A DNA stretch of 64,000 nucleotides from an uncultured Bacteroidales bacterium. Lineage in GTDB: Bacteria; Bacteroidota; Bacteroidia; Bacteroidales; Bacteroidaceae. Below, in pieces: positions 17,287 to 26,157 of this stretch. Both the position numbers and the translations under genes were made by a program. The notes beneath the pieces were generated by a model, which was not told where the DNA came from, made no database searches, and was given only the letters and a program-made list of their open reading frames with translations. Location: contig CADAJS010000005.1 in NCBI GenBank assembly GCA_902788315.1, forward strand, positions 1-64,000, given 5' to 3'. Numbering within the stretch: position 1 is the first letter of the stretch; every line of letters begins with the position of its first letter.

Positions 17287-18567
17287 ATGAAACGCCCACT
17301 ACTCTCCCCTGCTTTGCATCGCATTGGGCTTTGCCTTTTGCTTTCTGTTATGCCGCTTCTGCTTGCTGCACAGAAGAAACTCAGTGGCAGCGTGGTGGAT
17401 GCCGTGACGGGCGAACGGCTCTCCTTCGTAATGTTTTACTTGGCTTCCGGTCGCGGCACGCTGTCCAACTTTGACGGCGATTTCATGCTGGAAATCATGC
17501 CCGAAGACAGCGTCACCATCACACACGTGGGCTACGAGAAGATACGCATGAAGGCCGACCTGCTGCCGCGAATCGTCCGTTTGAAGCCGATGACTACACA
17601 GATGGCGGAAGTCGTGGTGCGCCCCATTGACAGTGACGCCATTCTGAAAAAGGTGATCGAACGCCTCAAAAAGGAGCATAAGGACAACTCGGACAAGATG
17701 AGCAATTATTTCATGCGCACAGCCTACTGGGACGATCGTGGCAAGGAGCTGGTGGAAGCCTTTGCCGATGCTTTTAGTGCCGTAAACGTGAGCCAGTTGA
17801 GCATCAATTCGGGCATCAAGAGTGTGGAAACAGCAGACAGCACGAATCGGAAAGAAATCATATCGACCAACGTGCACAAGATTCTGGAGGCAGGCCCCAT
17901 GACCTTCGATTCCAGATTCTGGGAAATCAAGGTGGTACCGCTGAACGACTTTAAGAAAGTGCGGAAACTGTATGACGCCACGGCCGTCCGCATGGACGAC
18001 GAGTCGGGCGAGTCGCTCTATCGCATCAATATGAAATTCTGCGGAGTATGGCCCGATGAAGCGGATGAAAAGAAAAAGGAGAACAAACATCTGACGAGAG
18101 CTGAACTGAACGCCATATACAGGCAGCGGCAGAGAAATCGTCCTCCCCTGCTTGAAGGCACACTCTACATTCGGCAGAGCGACTATGCGCTGATGCGCTT
18201 TGACGGACAGATGATGGGGCAGTTCATGAAGGCGCACAACGTGCGTGACACACTGCATCTCGACATACACATCCAATATGCACATGATCGCGGTTTCACC
18301 GAGGTCTCGCACATTGCTGCAGAGGGACGTCACCCCTGGATGCGTTTCCGCTCCCTGCTGTTCAACCTGCATGACAAGGTGGACATACATCAGGGCACCG
18401 TCGTGAGGGGCAATCTGCTGAATGCCATTCAGGAGGCTGGCTACGACAGCGAACTGTGGAAGAAGTATGACATCGTACGCCGCACGAAGGAGGAAGAAGA
18501 GATTGCCTTCGGGAAGGCGCAGGACTCCCCTACTCCCGACGAAGAATCGGACTCGCAGAAACAATAG
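17287..18567 (+). CDS. Exported protein with carboxypeptidase regulatory-like domain
   Basis: This 426-residue protein has a signal peptide (about residues 1-28, ending L-L-L-A-A-Q). A CarboxypepD_reg-like beta sandwich follows (about 31-105, containing G-S-V-V-D-A-V-T-G-E-R-L and S-N-F-D-G-D-F). Then comes a 300-residue region of unknown fold that resembles the DUF5686-like outer-membrane-associated proteins but lacks the C-terminal barrel. The tail is acidic and polar. It is not a TonB receptor, because plug and barrel are absent. It has its own promoter; mscS begins 60 nt later. The function is unknown. Confidence 0.65.
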   Translation: MKRPLLSPALHRIGLCLLLSVMPLLLAAQKKLSGSVVDAVTGERLSFVMFYLASGRGTLSNFDGDFMLEIMPEDSVTITHVGYEKIRMKADLLPRIVRLKPMTTQMAEVVVRPIDSDAILKKVIERLKKEHKDNSDKMSNYFMRTAYWDDRGKELVEAFADAFSAVNVSQLSINSGIKSVETADSTNRKEIISTNVHKILEAGPMTFDSRFWEIKVVPLNDFKKVRKLYDATAVRMDDESGESLYRINMKFCGVWPDEADEKKKENKHLTRAELNAIYRQRQRNRPPLLEGTLYIRQSDYALMRFDGQMMGQFMKAHNVRDTLHLDIHIQYAHDRGFTEVSHIAAEGRHPWMRFRSLLFNLHDKVDIHQGTVVRGNLLNAIQEAGYDSELWKKYDIVRRTKEEEEIAFGKAQDSPTPDEESDSQKQ

Positions 18568-18626
18568 CTTACTATACCAACAAATAACAACATTTTAATT
18601 CACAACAACATTAAACATTCAAACTT

Positions 18627-19496
18627 ATGATTATCTACCAAGCAGAAACTTTAGAGGCGGCCAACGAAGTGGTTAAGGCCGTTGAGAAAGGCGAAGTGAG
18701 CCAGCTGGTATCGCAACTCATCGACCTGTCAGTTCAGGCTGGCAAGAGCATCCTGGTGGCCATACTGATCCTCGTGGTCGGACGATTCATTGTCAAGCTG
18801 ATCAACAAGCTGGTCGGCCAGATGCTCGACCGCCGGAAGGTGGACCCCACCATCGCCTCCTTCACCAAGAGCTTCGTGAACGTATTGTTGATGGTGTTGC
18901 TCATCATCACGGTAGTGAGTGCCCTGGGTGTGAACACAACCTCGTTTGCTGCTCTGCTGGCATCGGCCGGTGTGGCAGTCGGCATGGCCTTAAGCGGCAA
19001 CCTACAGAACCTGGCAGGCGGACTCCTGCTGCTCTTCTTCAAGCCCTACAAGGTGGGCGACTACATTTCGGCACAGGGTGTCGAGGGTGTGGTGAAGGCC
19101 ATCCAGATCTTCCACACCGTCCTGACCACCGTCGATAACAAGGAAATTTTTGTGCCAAACGGCGCACTGAGCAGCGGTACGGTAGTGAACTTCAGCCGTA
19201 ACGACCTTCGCCGTGTGGATCAAGTGGTCACGGTGGAATACGGTACCGACGTCAATGCCGTGCGTGAGGCTGTGATGGACATCGCCAACGCCGACAGCCG
19301 CATTCTCAAGGATCCGGCTCCCTTTGTGGAACTTGGTGCACTGGCCGACAGCAGCGTGAACTTCACCGTACGCCTGTGGGTGAAGACCGCCGACTACTGG
19401 GGCGTATGGTTCGACATGAACCGCAAGGTGTATGAGGAGTTCAACAAACGCGGCATCGGATTCCCGTTCCCGCAGATTCAGGTACACCAGAGCTAA
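18627..19496 (+). CDS. Small-conductance mechanosensitive channel (MscS family)
   Basis: This 289-residue inner-membrane channel has three predicted helices (about residues 30-55, 78-100, 108-135). The pore helix is rich in Gly and Ala (A-G-V-A-V-G-M-A-L-S-G-N-L-Q-N), typical of MscS TM3. The following F-F-K-P-Y-K-V-G-D-Y-I is the conserved entry to the cytoplasmic beta domain, with V-P-N-G-A and N-F-S-R further on. It opens under membrane tension to release solutes on osmotic downshock. The length matches the compact E. coli MscS type. An atypical N terminus (M-I-I-Y-Q-A-E-T) precedes TM1. Confidence 0.9.
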   Translation: MIIYQAETLEAANEVVKAVEKGEVSQLVSQLIDLSVQAGKSILVAILILVVGRFIVKLINKLVGQMLDRRKVDPTIASFTKSFVNVLLMVLLIITVVSALGVNTTSFAALLASAGVAVGMALSGNLQNLAGGLLLLFFKPYKVGDYISAQGVEGVVKAIQIFHTVLTTVDNKEIFVPNGALSSGTVVNFSRNDLRRVDQVVTVEYGTDVNAVREAVMDIANADSRILKDPAPFVELGALADSSVNFTVRLWVKTADYWGVWFDMNRKVYEEFNKRGIGFPFPQIQVHQS

Positions 19497-19568
19497 TCAT
19501 ACTACTATATTATATAGTGGACCAGATATTCCACACGTATTCTGTGGAATCATAAATCGAGCAGGAGG

Positions 19569-19600
19569 TGAACATCAGTCAGAGGTGTTCATCTCTTTTC
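19569..19600 (+). terminator. Probable terminator of the mscS-type gene
   Basis: TGAACA (19569-19574) pairs with TGTTCA (19586-19591), followed by TCTCTTTT. An additional hairpin ATTCCACA/TGTGGAAT lies upstream near 19528-19550. Confidence 0.5.
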
Positions 19601-19630
19601 GTTATGTTCATGCCGAGCATACAACGAAAT

Positions 19631-19658
19631 GTGCCCCACCCGAAAAGGGGTAGGGCAC
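19631..19658 (-). terminator. Probable terminator of the leftward metY-type gene
   Basis: GTGCCC...ACCC, loop, GGGT...GGGCAC forms a strong hairpin. Read on the minus strand it follows the stop at 19721 and is followed by ATTTCGTT. It separates the convergent mscS-type and metY-type genes. Confidence 0.6.
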
Positions 19659-19720
19659 GAAAAAGTCACAAAGGGAATGCGAAACATGCTGCTGTACTTC
19701 GCTTCCTTGGGTGACACAGG

Positions 19721-21004
19721 TCAGTCAAGCGCGGCGAAGGCTTGGCTGAGGTCGTCTATGATATCATCAATATGTTCCACGCCAATGGAGAGGCGAATGG
19801 TGGTGGGTGTGATGTGCTGCTCGGCCAGTTCCTGGGGCGAGAGCTGCGAGTGCGTGGTGGTGTAGGGATGGATGACCAGCGACTTCACATCGGCCACGTT
19901 GGCCAGAAGGGAGAATATCTTCAGATGGTCGATGAAGCGCCATGCATCCTCCTGCGTTCCTTTTATCTCAAAAGTGAAGATGCTTCCGCCGCCCTGTGGA
20001 AAATAGTGTTCATAGAGGGAGTGATCGCGATGGGATTCCAGAGCGGGGTGGTTCACACGGGAAACACGTGGGTGACTGGCCAGGAAGTCCACCACACGCA
20101 GGGCATTCTGGACGTGACGCTCAATGCGCAGGGGAAGGCTCTCCACGCCCTGAAGCAGAATCCAGGCGTTAAAGGGGCTGATGGCTGCGCCCGTGTCACG
20201 CAAAAGGACGGCTCGAATGCGAGTGACAAATGCTGCTGCCCCGGCCACATCGGCAAATACAGCACCATGGTACGAGGGGTCTGGCTTGGCTATCGTGGGG
20301 AACTTGTCGGCATTGGCCTTGAAATCAAAGCGACCGCCATCGACAATCACGCCTCCCAGGCTGCTGCCATGTCCGCCAATGAACTTGGTGGCAGAGTGTA
20401 CCACCACGTCGGCACCATGCTCAATGGGACGAATCAGAATGGGGGCAAAAGTGTTGTCCACAATGAAGAGTATCTGATGACGATGGGCCACACGAGCAAC
20501 GGCATCGAGGTTAAGCACATCGGAATTCGGATTGCCAAACGTCTCGGCAAAGATAACTTTCGTATTGGGACGGATGGCATTCTCTAACGCCTCCAAGTCG
20601 TTCACATCCACGATGGTGTAATCTACGCCCTGCGTGGAGAGGGTGTGCGTAATGAGGTTGAAACTGCCGCCGTAGAGATTATCGGCAGCCACCAGATGGT
20701 CGCCATTCTGAAGTACATTCTGCAAGGCATAGGTAATAGCAGCAGCTCCGCTGGCCACTGCAAGTCCTGCCACACCTCCCTCCAAAGCAGCCACGCGCTC
20801 CTCCAGCACGCCCTGGGTACTGTTGGTCAGTCGGCCATAGATGTTACCCGGATCACGAAGCCCAAAGCGGTCGGCCGCATGCTGGCTGTTGCGGAAAACA
20901 TAGGAGGTAGTTTGATAGATGGGCACTGCACGGGAGTCAGATGCTGGGTCGGGAGTCTCTTGGCCGACATGGAGGGCCAGTGTTTCAAGATGAAGCTTTT
21001 TCAT
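19721..21004 (-). CDS. metY: O-acetylhomoserine aminocarboxypropyltransferase / cysteine synthase family
   Basis: This 427-residue PLP enzyme of the Cys/Met metabolism family makes homocysteine from O-acetylhomoserine and sulfide. The PLP lysine lies in [13 protein letters not shown] (about residue 207). The substrate region Y-G-R-L-T-N-S-T-Q and V-A-S-G-A-A-A-I near the N terminus, and the insertion pattern, favour MetY over MetB or MetC. Its own promoter and terminator make it monocistronic. A MetB-like use of O-succinylhomoserine cannot be excluded from sequence alone. Confidence 0.85.
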   Translation of the reverse strand: MKKLHLETLALHVGQETPDPASDSRAVPIYQTTSYVFRNSQHAADRFGLRDPGNIYGRLTNSTQGVLEERVAALEGGVAGLAVASGAAAITYALQNVLQNGDHLVAADNLYGGSFNLITHTLSTQGVDYTIVDVNDLEALENAIRPNTKVIFAETFGNPNSDVLNLDAVARVAHRHQILFIVDNTFAPILIRPIEHGADVVVHSATKFIGGHGSSLGGVIVDGGRFDFKANADKFPTIAKPDPSYHGAVFADVAGAAAFVTRIRAVLLRDTGAAISPFNAWILLQGVESLPLRIERHVQNALRVVDFLASHPRVSRVNHPALESHRDHSLYEHYFPQGGGSIFTFEIKGTQEDAWRFIDHLKIFSLLANVADVKSLVIHPYTTTHSQLSPQELAEQHITPTTIRLSIGVEHIDDIIDDLSQAFAALD

Positions 21005-21040
21005 AATTCAATTATTTATGGTTAATGTTGATCTGCACTG

Positions 21041-21048
21041 CAAAGGTA
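21041..21048 (-). promoter_or_regulatory. Promoter -7 box of metY
   Basis: On the minus strand TACCTTTG lies 37 nt before the ATG. A TTTG sits 21 bp upstream of it (21070-21073), slightly longer than the usual 19. No SAM riboswitch features are visible. Confidence 0.6.
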
Positions 21049-21168
21049 CGACAGCGCAGGTGCTTCATCCAAATATTTCGCAAAACTTAGAAAAAGATTC
21101 TTCGAGGATAAGCTCACTCCGCAAGAAAATTCTCCGGATATCCCGTCGTATAGCGCTTCGCGAGAAGA

Positions 21169-22599
21169 TTATTCTTTGTGCCGATAGATGCAGAAGCCGG
21201 TGGCAGCCATAAGAATGGTCATCAACGGGCTCAGGTAGCAGAAGAAACAGTAGGGAGCATAGAGAAATGTAGATACGCCGAGCACTCGACTCTGCGTCAT
21301 ACCACAGGTGTTCCATGGGATTAGGACACTGGTCACCGTAGCGCTGTCCTCCACGGTACGGCTCTCAAGGCGAGGCTCATATCCGCCCTCTTGATAGAGA
21401 CGTTGGAACATATTACAGCTGAGCACAATGCTCAGGAACTGGTCTGCACAGACGACATTAAGAAAGATGCCAGTGAGCGCAGTGCCCGCCACCAGCGATA
21501 CTGTGCCGCGAACGAAGCGGAGCACATGCTGTACAATGCTCTCTACCATACCAGTCGCCGTCATTGCAGCACCAAAGACAGTGGCACAAATGATGAGCCA
21601 CACGGTGTCCATCATACCTGCCATTCCGTTGGTGGAGACAAGGCTGTCAAGCGTGGACGAGCCAGTGTGCAGATGAGTGCTGCCATAGACGGCTATCAGC
21701 GTGGCACGGAAACGGCATTCGAGCATCGTGGCACCTTCGGGTGATATCTCGTCAAGCAGATGCCCTTGCACAAGCAAGCCCATCGCAGCACCCAGTAGGA
21801 TGGAAAAGAAGATAACCGCCGTTGAGGGTAAGCGAAGCAGGATCATCGTCAGAGTGCAGAGGGGAACAAGCAAGAGCCAGGGTGAGATTTGGAAAGTGGC
21901 AGCCAACGCTTCCTGCACGTCGATTACCTGTGCCATGTCAGCAGCTTCCATGCCAATGCCCTTAACACCGAAGATCAGAAGCGTGAGGAGGAAGGTGGGT
22001 ACGGTGGTGTACATCATGTAACGTATGTGCGTGAAGAGCGGCGTACCCGCCACACTGCTGGCCAGCACAGTGGTATCGCTCAGAGGGGACACCTTGTCAC
22101 CAAAGTAGGCACCGCTGATAATGGCACCGGCCGACCATCCCGTAGGCATTCCCAACGCCATTCCTACGCCCATCAGAGCCACGCCAATGGTGGCAATGGT
22201 GGTCCACGAGGAACCTATCACCACACTGACAATGGCGCTGATAATACAGGCTGACACTAAAAACCAACGAGGACTGAGCAATTCCAGACCATAATATATA
22301 AAGGTAGGCACGATGCCTCCCACCATCCAGGAACCGGCCAGACCGCCAATAAGCAACAGGATGAGCATCGCCACGGCGATGTCCCCCACCCTGCTGCGTA
22401 CGACATCCTCAAAGTCGTCCCATGTCAGCTGACGTTTCCACAAGCCCAGCGAGACACACAGCGCCGTGGCTGTGAGTAATGCTATCTGACTGGCTCCGGA
22501 CAGCGTCTCGTCGCCAAAGACTGCCACCACACAAGCAATGAGTGCCACCAGAAAAACCAGTGGCACACATGCTATCCAGAGTGGGGGAAGTCGCTTCAT
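21169..22599 (-). CDS. nhaC: NhaC family Na+/H+ antiporter
   Basis: This 476-residue inner-membrane protein has about 11-12 hydrophobic helices throughout. The NhaC signature G-A-Y-F-G-D-K-V-S-P-L-S-D-T-T appears around residue 166. The paired V-G-S-S-W-T-T-I and the C-terminal T-S-V-L-I-P-W-N-T-C are also family-typical. It exchanges cytoplasmic Na+ for H+. The gene starts 16 nt after the POT transporter stop, so the two form one leftward transcript, perhaps linking proton-coupled peptide uptake with ion balance. Substrate preference, for instance malate/lactate exchange as in some NhaC relatives, is not decided by sequence. Confidence 0.87.
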   Translation of the reverse strand: MKRLPPLWIACVPLVFLVALIACVVAVFGDETLSGASQIALLTATALCVSLGLWKRQLTWDDFEDVVRSRVGDIAVAMLILLLIGGLAGSWMVGGIVPTFIYYGLELLSPRWFLVSACIISAIVSVVIGSSWTTIATIGVALMGVGMALGMPTGWSAGAIISGAYFGDKVSPLSDTTVLASSVAGTPLFTHIRYMMYTTVPTFLLTLLIFGVKGIGMEAADMAQVIDVQEALAATFQISPWLLLVPLCTLTMILLRLPSTAVIFFSILLGAAMGLLVQGHLLDEISPEGATMLECRFRATLIAVYGSTHLHTGSSTLDSLVSTNGMAGMMDTVWLIICATVFGAAMTATGMVESIVQHVLRFVRGTVSLVAGTALTGIFLNVVCADQFLSIVLSCNMFQRLYQEGGYEPRLESRTVEDSATVTSVLIPWNTCGMTQSRVLGVSTFLYAPYCFFCYLSPLMTILMAATGFCIYRHKE

Positions 22600-22615
22600 T
22601 GTCAGAAGTGGAACT

Positions 22616-24193
22616 TTAAGCGACCTTGTTCAGCTTCTTGATAATCGAGAAGATGAAGATGGCGGCAAGCAGGCAGATTGCCATCAGTGTGCCCCAGACG
22701 ATTGTGAGGTCCATGCCCCACATGTGTCCAGGAATGCTGACAAGCTTATTGCCGATTGCCGTTGCAACGAACCACCCGCCCATCATCATGCCTTTGTACT
22801 TCACAGGTGACACCTTCGTTACGAACGAGATGCCAATCGGACTCAGCAGCAGTTCGGCAAAGGTAAGGATGAGGTAGGTTCTGACTAACAGCGAAGGACC
22901 CACATTTGCCTGATGAACATGGTTTACGGGATCAGCAGCAGGAAGTCCTACAGAATCCAGGGTAAGCCACAGATAAGCACAGGCAGCCACAAGCATACCC
23001 AATCCAATCTTGACGGGAGCCTTTGGTTCTTTACCCTTGCTTGCCAGCCAACCGAACAGGGCAACGCTGACGGGCGTCAGGATGACAACGAAGCAGGGGT
23101 TGAAATGCTGGAAGATGGGAGCCGAGATTGATGTCTCGACACCTGCAGCAGGTACCATATTATAAAGGAAAAATGCGCCGGCAACTATCATTATTGCTGC
23201 AAGGATGCGAGGCAATCCCTTTGACTGGAAGATGCCGAACAGGCCATAAACGATGAAGATGAGCGCCAGGAGGTTGCGCACATCGAACATCATGCTCTCG
23301 ATGCCTGTAGAGGTCTGAGCAGTATATTCATCTGCAAACCATGTAAGCGTGAGGCCATTCTGATGGAATGCCATCCAGAAGAAGATTACGACGGCAAAGA
23401 CGAGGCAGAGGCAAACGATGCGCTCCTTGGTGTCGTTCTCGACAGCAACTTCTGCATCCGTTGTATTCGCAGCCTTGTCGGCTTTCTTTGTCGTGCCAAT
23501 TACATGTGCAAACGTTCGCTTGCCCAGATAATAGATAAGGATGGATGCAATCACACTCACGCAAGCAACGGCAAAGGCAAAATGATAGGAGTCAGCCTTG
23601 CTGTAACCGAGCGACGTCTGTGCCCAGTTCATGATGGTAATGGCAGCCGTAGGTGCAAACAGTGCACCGATATTGATGGCCATGTAGAAGAGCGAGAAAC
23701 CGCTGTCGCGCTTATCGGCAAACTCGGGTGCATTATATAGGTCGCCCACCATGACTTGCAGATTGCCCTTGAAGAGACCTGTTCCCAGAGAAACGAGCAA
23801 AAGTCCGGCACCCATGGCGATAACAGCCGGAGTCTCCTTCCCCAAAGGCACAGAAAGGATGAGGTAACCGATGAACATCACCATGATACCCATGACGACC
23901 ATCTTGCTGTAACCATACTTGTCGGCAAGCATACCGCCAAACAAAGGCAGCAGATACACGACGAACAGGAAATTGGAAAACGTCTCGCTGGCCCAACCGG
24001 AGTCGAAACCGAAGTTGTCGTGCAAGAAAAGCACGAAGACGGCCAGCATCGTGTAGTAGCCGAAGCGCTCGCCCGTATTGGCAAGAGCTAATGTCCAAAG
24101 ACCTTTAGGCTGTCCCTTGTAAGATAGCAACAGGAAGCAAAACCAGATTACAAACAGTCCCACAATAATGGGAGTAGATAACGTTTCGAACAT
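22616..24193 (-). CDS. POT/PTR family proton-dependent oligopeptide transporter
   Basis: This 525-residue major-facilitator protein takes up di- and tripeptides with protons. The ExxER-type motif is present as G-E-R-F-G-Y-Y (about residue 42). The second signature follows as F-F-Y-M-A-I-N-I-G-A-L and a POT-like half-barrel break with a Lys/Asp-rich linker around residues 230-250. About 14 helices are predicted, two more than the MFS core, as usual in the bacterial subgroup. It starts from the divergent promoter region shared with sulP and is followed by the nhaC-type gene. Confidence 0.9.
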   Translation of the reverse strand: MFETLSTPIIVGLFVIWFCFLLLSYKGQPKGLWTLALANTGERFGYYTMLAVFVLFLHDNFGFDSGWASETFSNFLFVVYLLPLFGGMLADKYGYSKMVVMGIMVMFIGYLILSVPLGKETPAVIAMGAGLLLVSLGTGLFKGNLQVMVGDLYNAPEFADKRDSGFSLFYMAINIGALFAPTAAITIMNWAQTSLGYSKADSYHFAFAVACVSVIASILIYYLGKRTFAHVIGTTKKADKAANTTDAEVAVENDTKERIVCLCLVFAVVIFFWMAFHQNGLTLTWFADEYTAQTSTGIESMMFDVRNLLALIFIVYGLFGIFQSKGLPRILAAIMIVAGAFFLYNMVPAAGVETSISAPIFQHFNPCFVVILTPVSVALFGWLASKGKEPKAPVKIGLGMLVAACAYLWLTLDSVGLPAADPVNHVHQANVGPSLLVRTYLILTFAELLLSPIGISFVTKVSPVKYKGMMMGGWFVATAIGNKLVSIPGHMWGMDLTIVWGTLMAICLLAAIFIFSIIKKLNKVA

Positions 24194-24225
24194 AGTTTAT
24201 TTGATTTAAGTTAATATTTTGACCA

Positions 24226-24256
24226 CAAAGTTATAAAAAAATGTTCAATGTTCAAT
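24226..24256 (-). promoter_or_regulatory. Promoter of the POT transporter gene
   Basis: On the minus strand TAACTTTG (24226-24233) is preceded after 19 bp by ATTG (24253-24256). That -33-like box lies inside the period-7 repeat, so the repeat supplies part of this promoter. Confidence 0.6.
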
Positions 24257-24268
24257 GTGCTATGTTCA
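24241..24268. repeat. Period-7 tandem array A (four units) between divergent genes
   Basis: The units are ATGTTCA, ATGTTCA, ATGTGCT, ATGTTCA. The array lies between the POT gene and sulP, upstream of the -7-like TACTTTCG at 24277-24284. It could be misread as the coding start of sulP because ATG recurs in it. Confidence 0.8.
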
Positions 24269-24303
24269 ATTTGTTGTACTTTCGCAGTTCAAAAAGAAAA
24301 AAC

Positions 24304-26049
24304 ATGAAAGGATTGACTCCAAGAATCATCAGTTGTGTGAAGGACTACAGCCGTGAGACGTTCATGAAGGACCTCATGGCGGGCATCATCGTTGGCATTG
24401 TGGCTTTGCCTCTTGCCATTGCTTTTGGAATTGCCTCGGGCGTGACACCCGAGAAAGGCATCATTACTGCCATCGTGGCAGGCTTCCTCATCTCTCTGTT
24501 TGGAGGAACGAAGGTTCAGATTGGAGGTCCTACTGGTGCCTTCATCGTCATCATCTACGGAATCGTCAACAATCCCGAGTATGGCCTGCAAGGCTTGCTC
24601 ATTGCCACGATTCTGGCTGGCGTGATACTCGTTGCCCTTGGTGCTTTCCGCCTGGGCGTCATCATCAAGTTCATCCCCTACCCTATTATTATAGGTTTCA
24701 CGGCAGGTATCGCGCTGACCATCTTCACGACGCAGATCAGCGACATTCTCGGCTTGACGCAAACCGCAGTCACCACTACAGGCGAAGTCATACGCATTCC
24801 CTTGCAGACGCCGGGCGACTTCGTGGGCAAATGGATATGCTATGGCAAGAACATCGGCACGTTCAACCTCTGGAACTTCATCGTTGCCATCGGCTCCCTG
24901 CTGGTCATCATCTTCTCTCCCAAGGCGTTGAAGAAAGTGCCGGGCTTGGGCAAGATTCCGGGTTCGTTGTGGGGTATCCTGATTGGCACCATTGCCGTCT
25001 TCATTATGAAGCAGCAAGGCATCGAGGGTATCGACACCATCGGCGATCGTTTCCACATTCAGGCGCAGCTGCCTTCGATGGTGGTTCCGAGCATCACTTT
25101 TGACCTCATCAAAAGGCTCATGCCGGTGGCTTTCACGATTGCCATTCTTGGAGCCATTGAGAGTCTGCTTTCCGCTACGGTTGCCGATGGTGTGATCAGC
25201 GACAAGCACGACTCGAACATGGAGCTCGTTGCTCAGGGTATTGCCAATATGGTGACGCCACTCTTCGGAGGCATTCCTGCCACGGGAGCTATCGCGCGGA
25301 CCATGACGAACATCAACAATGGCGGTAAGACCCCGGTTGCCGGCATCATTCATGCGGTCGTGCTGCTGCTCATCCTGCTTCTTCTCATGCCATACGCCGA
25401 GTTCATCCCGATGGCTTCGCTGGCTGCCGTACTGGTCATCGTGGCCTACAATATGAGCGGATGGCGCACGATTCGTGGCTTGCTCAAGAACCCGAAAAGC
25501 GATGTCATCGTGCTCTGGGTGACCTTCTTCCTGACCGTTGTCTTCGACCTGACCATTGCAATTGAAGTCGGGCTCATCCTTGCCTGCGCACTCTTTATGA
25601 AGCGCATCATGGAGACCACTGAAATCTCGGTCATCCGGGACGAAATAGACCTGGGCGACGCATCGGACATGGCTGTCAATGAGGAGCATCTGGTCATCCC
25701 CGAGGGCTGTGCCGTCTATGAAATTAACGGCCCATACTTCTTTGGCATTGCCAATAAATTTGACGAGTTGATGACCAACATCGGACGTCATCGTCCGCGC
25801 GTCAGAATTATACGTATGCGCAAGGTCCCCTTCATAGATTCTACAGGCATTCACAACCTGCAGCACCTCATTGAGATGAATCACGAGGACGGCATTCATG
25901 TGATTCTCTCTGGCGTGTCGCCCAAGGTGCACAGTCAGCTGCAGCGTGCCGGATTCTACTCTCTCATGGATCAGGATCACATCTGTCCTCACATCGACGT
26001 AGCGCTACAGAAAGCTCGGGAGTTTCTCGGCACTGGAAGTGTTAAATAA
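24304..26049 (+). CDS. SulP family anion permease with STAS domain
   Basis: This 581-residue transporter has a 12-14-helix SulP core (about residues 18-430) and a C-terminal STAS domain (about 455-575, with P-F-I-D-S-T-G-I). The core opens with D-L-M-A-G-I-I-V-G-I-V-A-L-P-L, the usual SulP first-helix sequence. Family members carry sulfate, bicarbonate or other anions; the substrate here is unresolved. The start M-K-G-L-T-P-R follows a -7-like TACTTTCG by 20 nt; an upstream in-frame ATG at 24241 lies in the heptamer array and is rejected. A TonB receptor gene follows from its own promoter. Confidence 0.88.
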   Translation: MKGLTPRIISCVKDYSRETFMKDLMAGIIVGIVALPLAIAFGIASGVTPEKGIITAIVAGFLISLFGGTKVQIGGPTGAFIVIIYGIVNNPEYGLQGLLIATILAGVILVALGAFRLGVIIKFIPYPIIIGFTAGIALTIFTTQISDILGLTQTAVTTTGEVIRIPLQTPGDFVGKWICYGKNIGTFNLWNFIVAIGSLLVIIFSPKALKKVPGLGKIPGSLWGILIGTIAVFIMKQQGIEGIDTIGDRFHIQAQLPSMVVPSITFDLIKRLMPVAFTIAILGAIESLLSATVADGVISDKHDSNMELVAQGIANMVTPLFGGIPATGAIARTMTNINNGGKTPVAGIIHAVVLLLILLLLMPYAEFIPMASLAAVLVIVAYNMSGWRTIRGLLKNPKSDVIVLWVTFFLTVVFDLTIAIEVGLILACALFMKRIMETTEISVIRDEIDLGDASDMAVNEEHLVIPEGCAVYEINGPYFFGIANKFDELMTNIGRHRPRVRIIRMRKVPFIDSTGIHNLQHLIEMNHEDGIHVILSGVSPKVHSQLQRAGFYSLMDQDHICPHIDVALQKAREFLGTGSVK

Positions 26050-26105
26050 GACCAAAGGCAAGACAATTGCGCACGACGAATCAGTCATATTTCAGAGGAA
26101 TTCTG

Positions 26106-26113
26106 TATCTTTG
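26106..26113 (+). promoter_or_regulatory. Promoter -7 box of the TonB receptor/HMA pair
   Basis: TATCTTTG matches TAnnTTTG, 45 nt before the chosen ATG at 26158. Confidence 0.6.
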
Positions 26114-26157
26114 CACGCCGAAAGACAATGATGATACAGAATTACCGAAGAAGAGAT

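Noticed and set aside
17299-18564. 421-codon open frame antisense to the CarboxypepD_reg protein
   Set aside because: Same mirror-frame effect; no start context, promoter or recognisable domain. The same applies to long antisense frames at 49553-51085 and 37686-38450.
24289-25992. Very long open frame on the minus strand across sulP
   Set aside because: It is fully antisense to a gene with clear SulP and STAS motifs, has low-complexity His/Asp/Arg-rich composition, and arises from codon bias.
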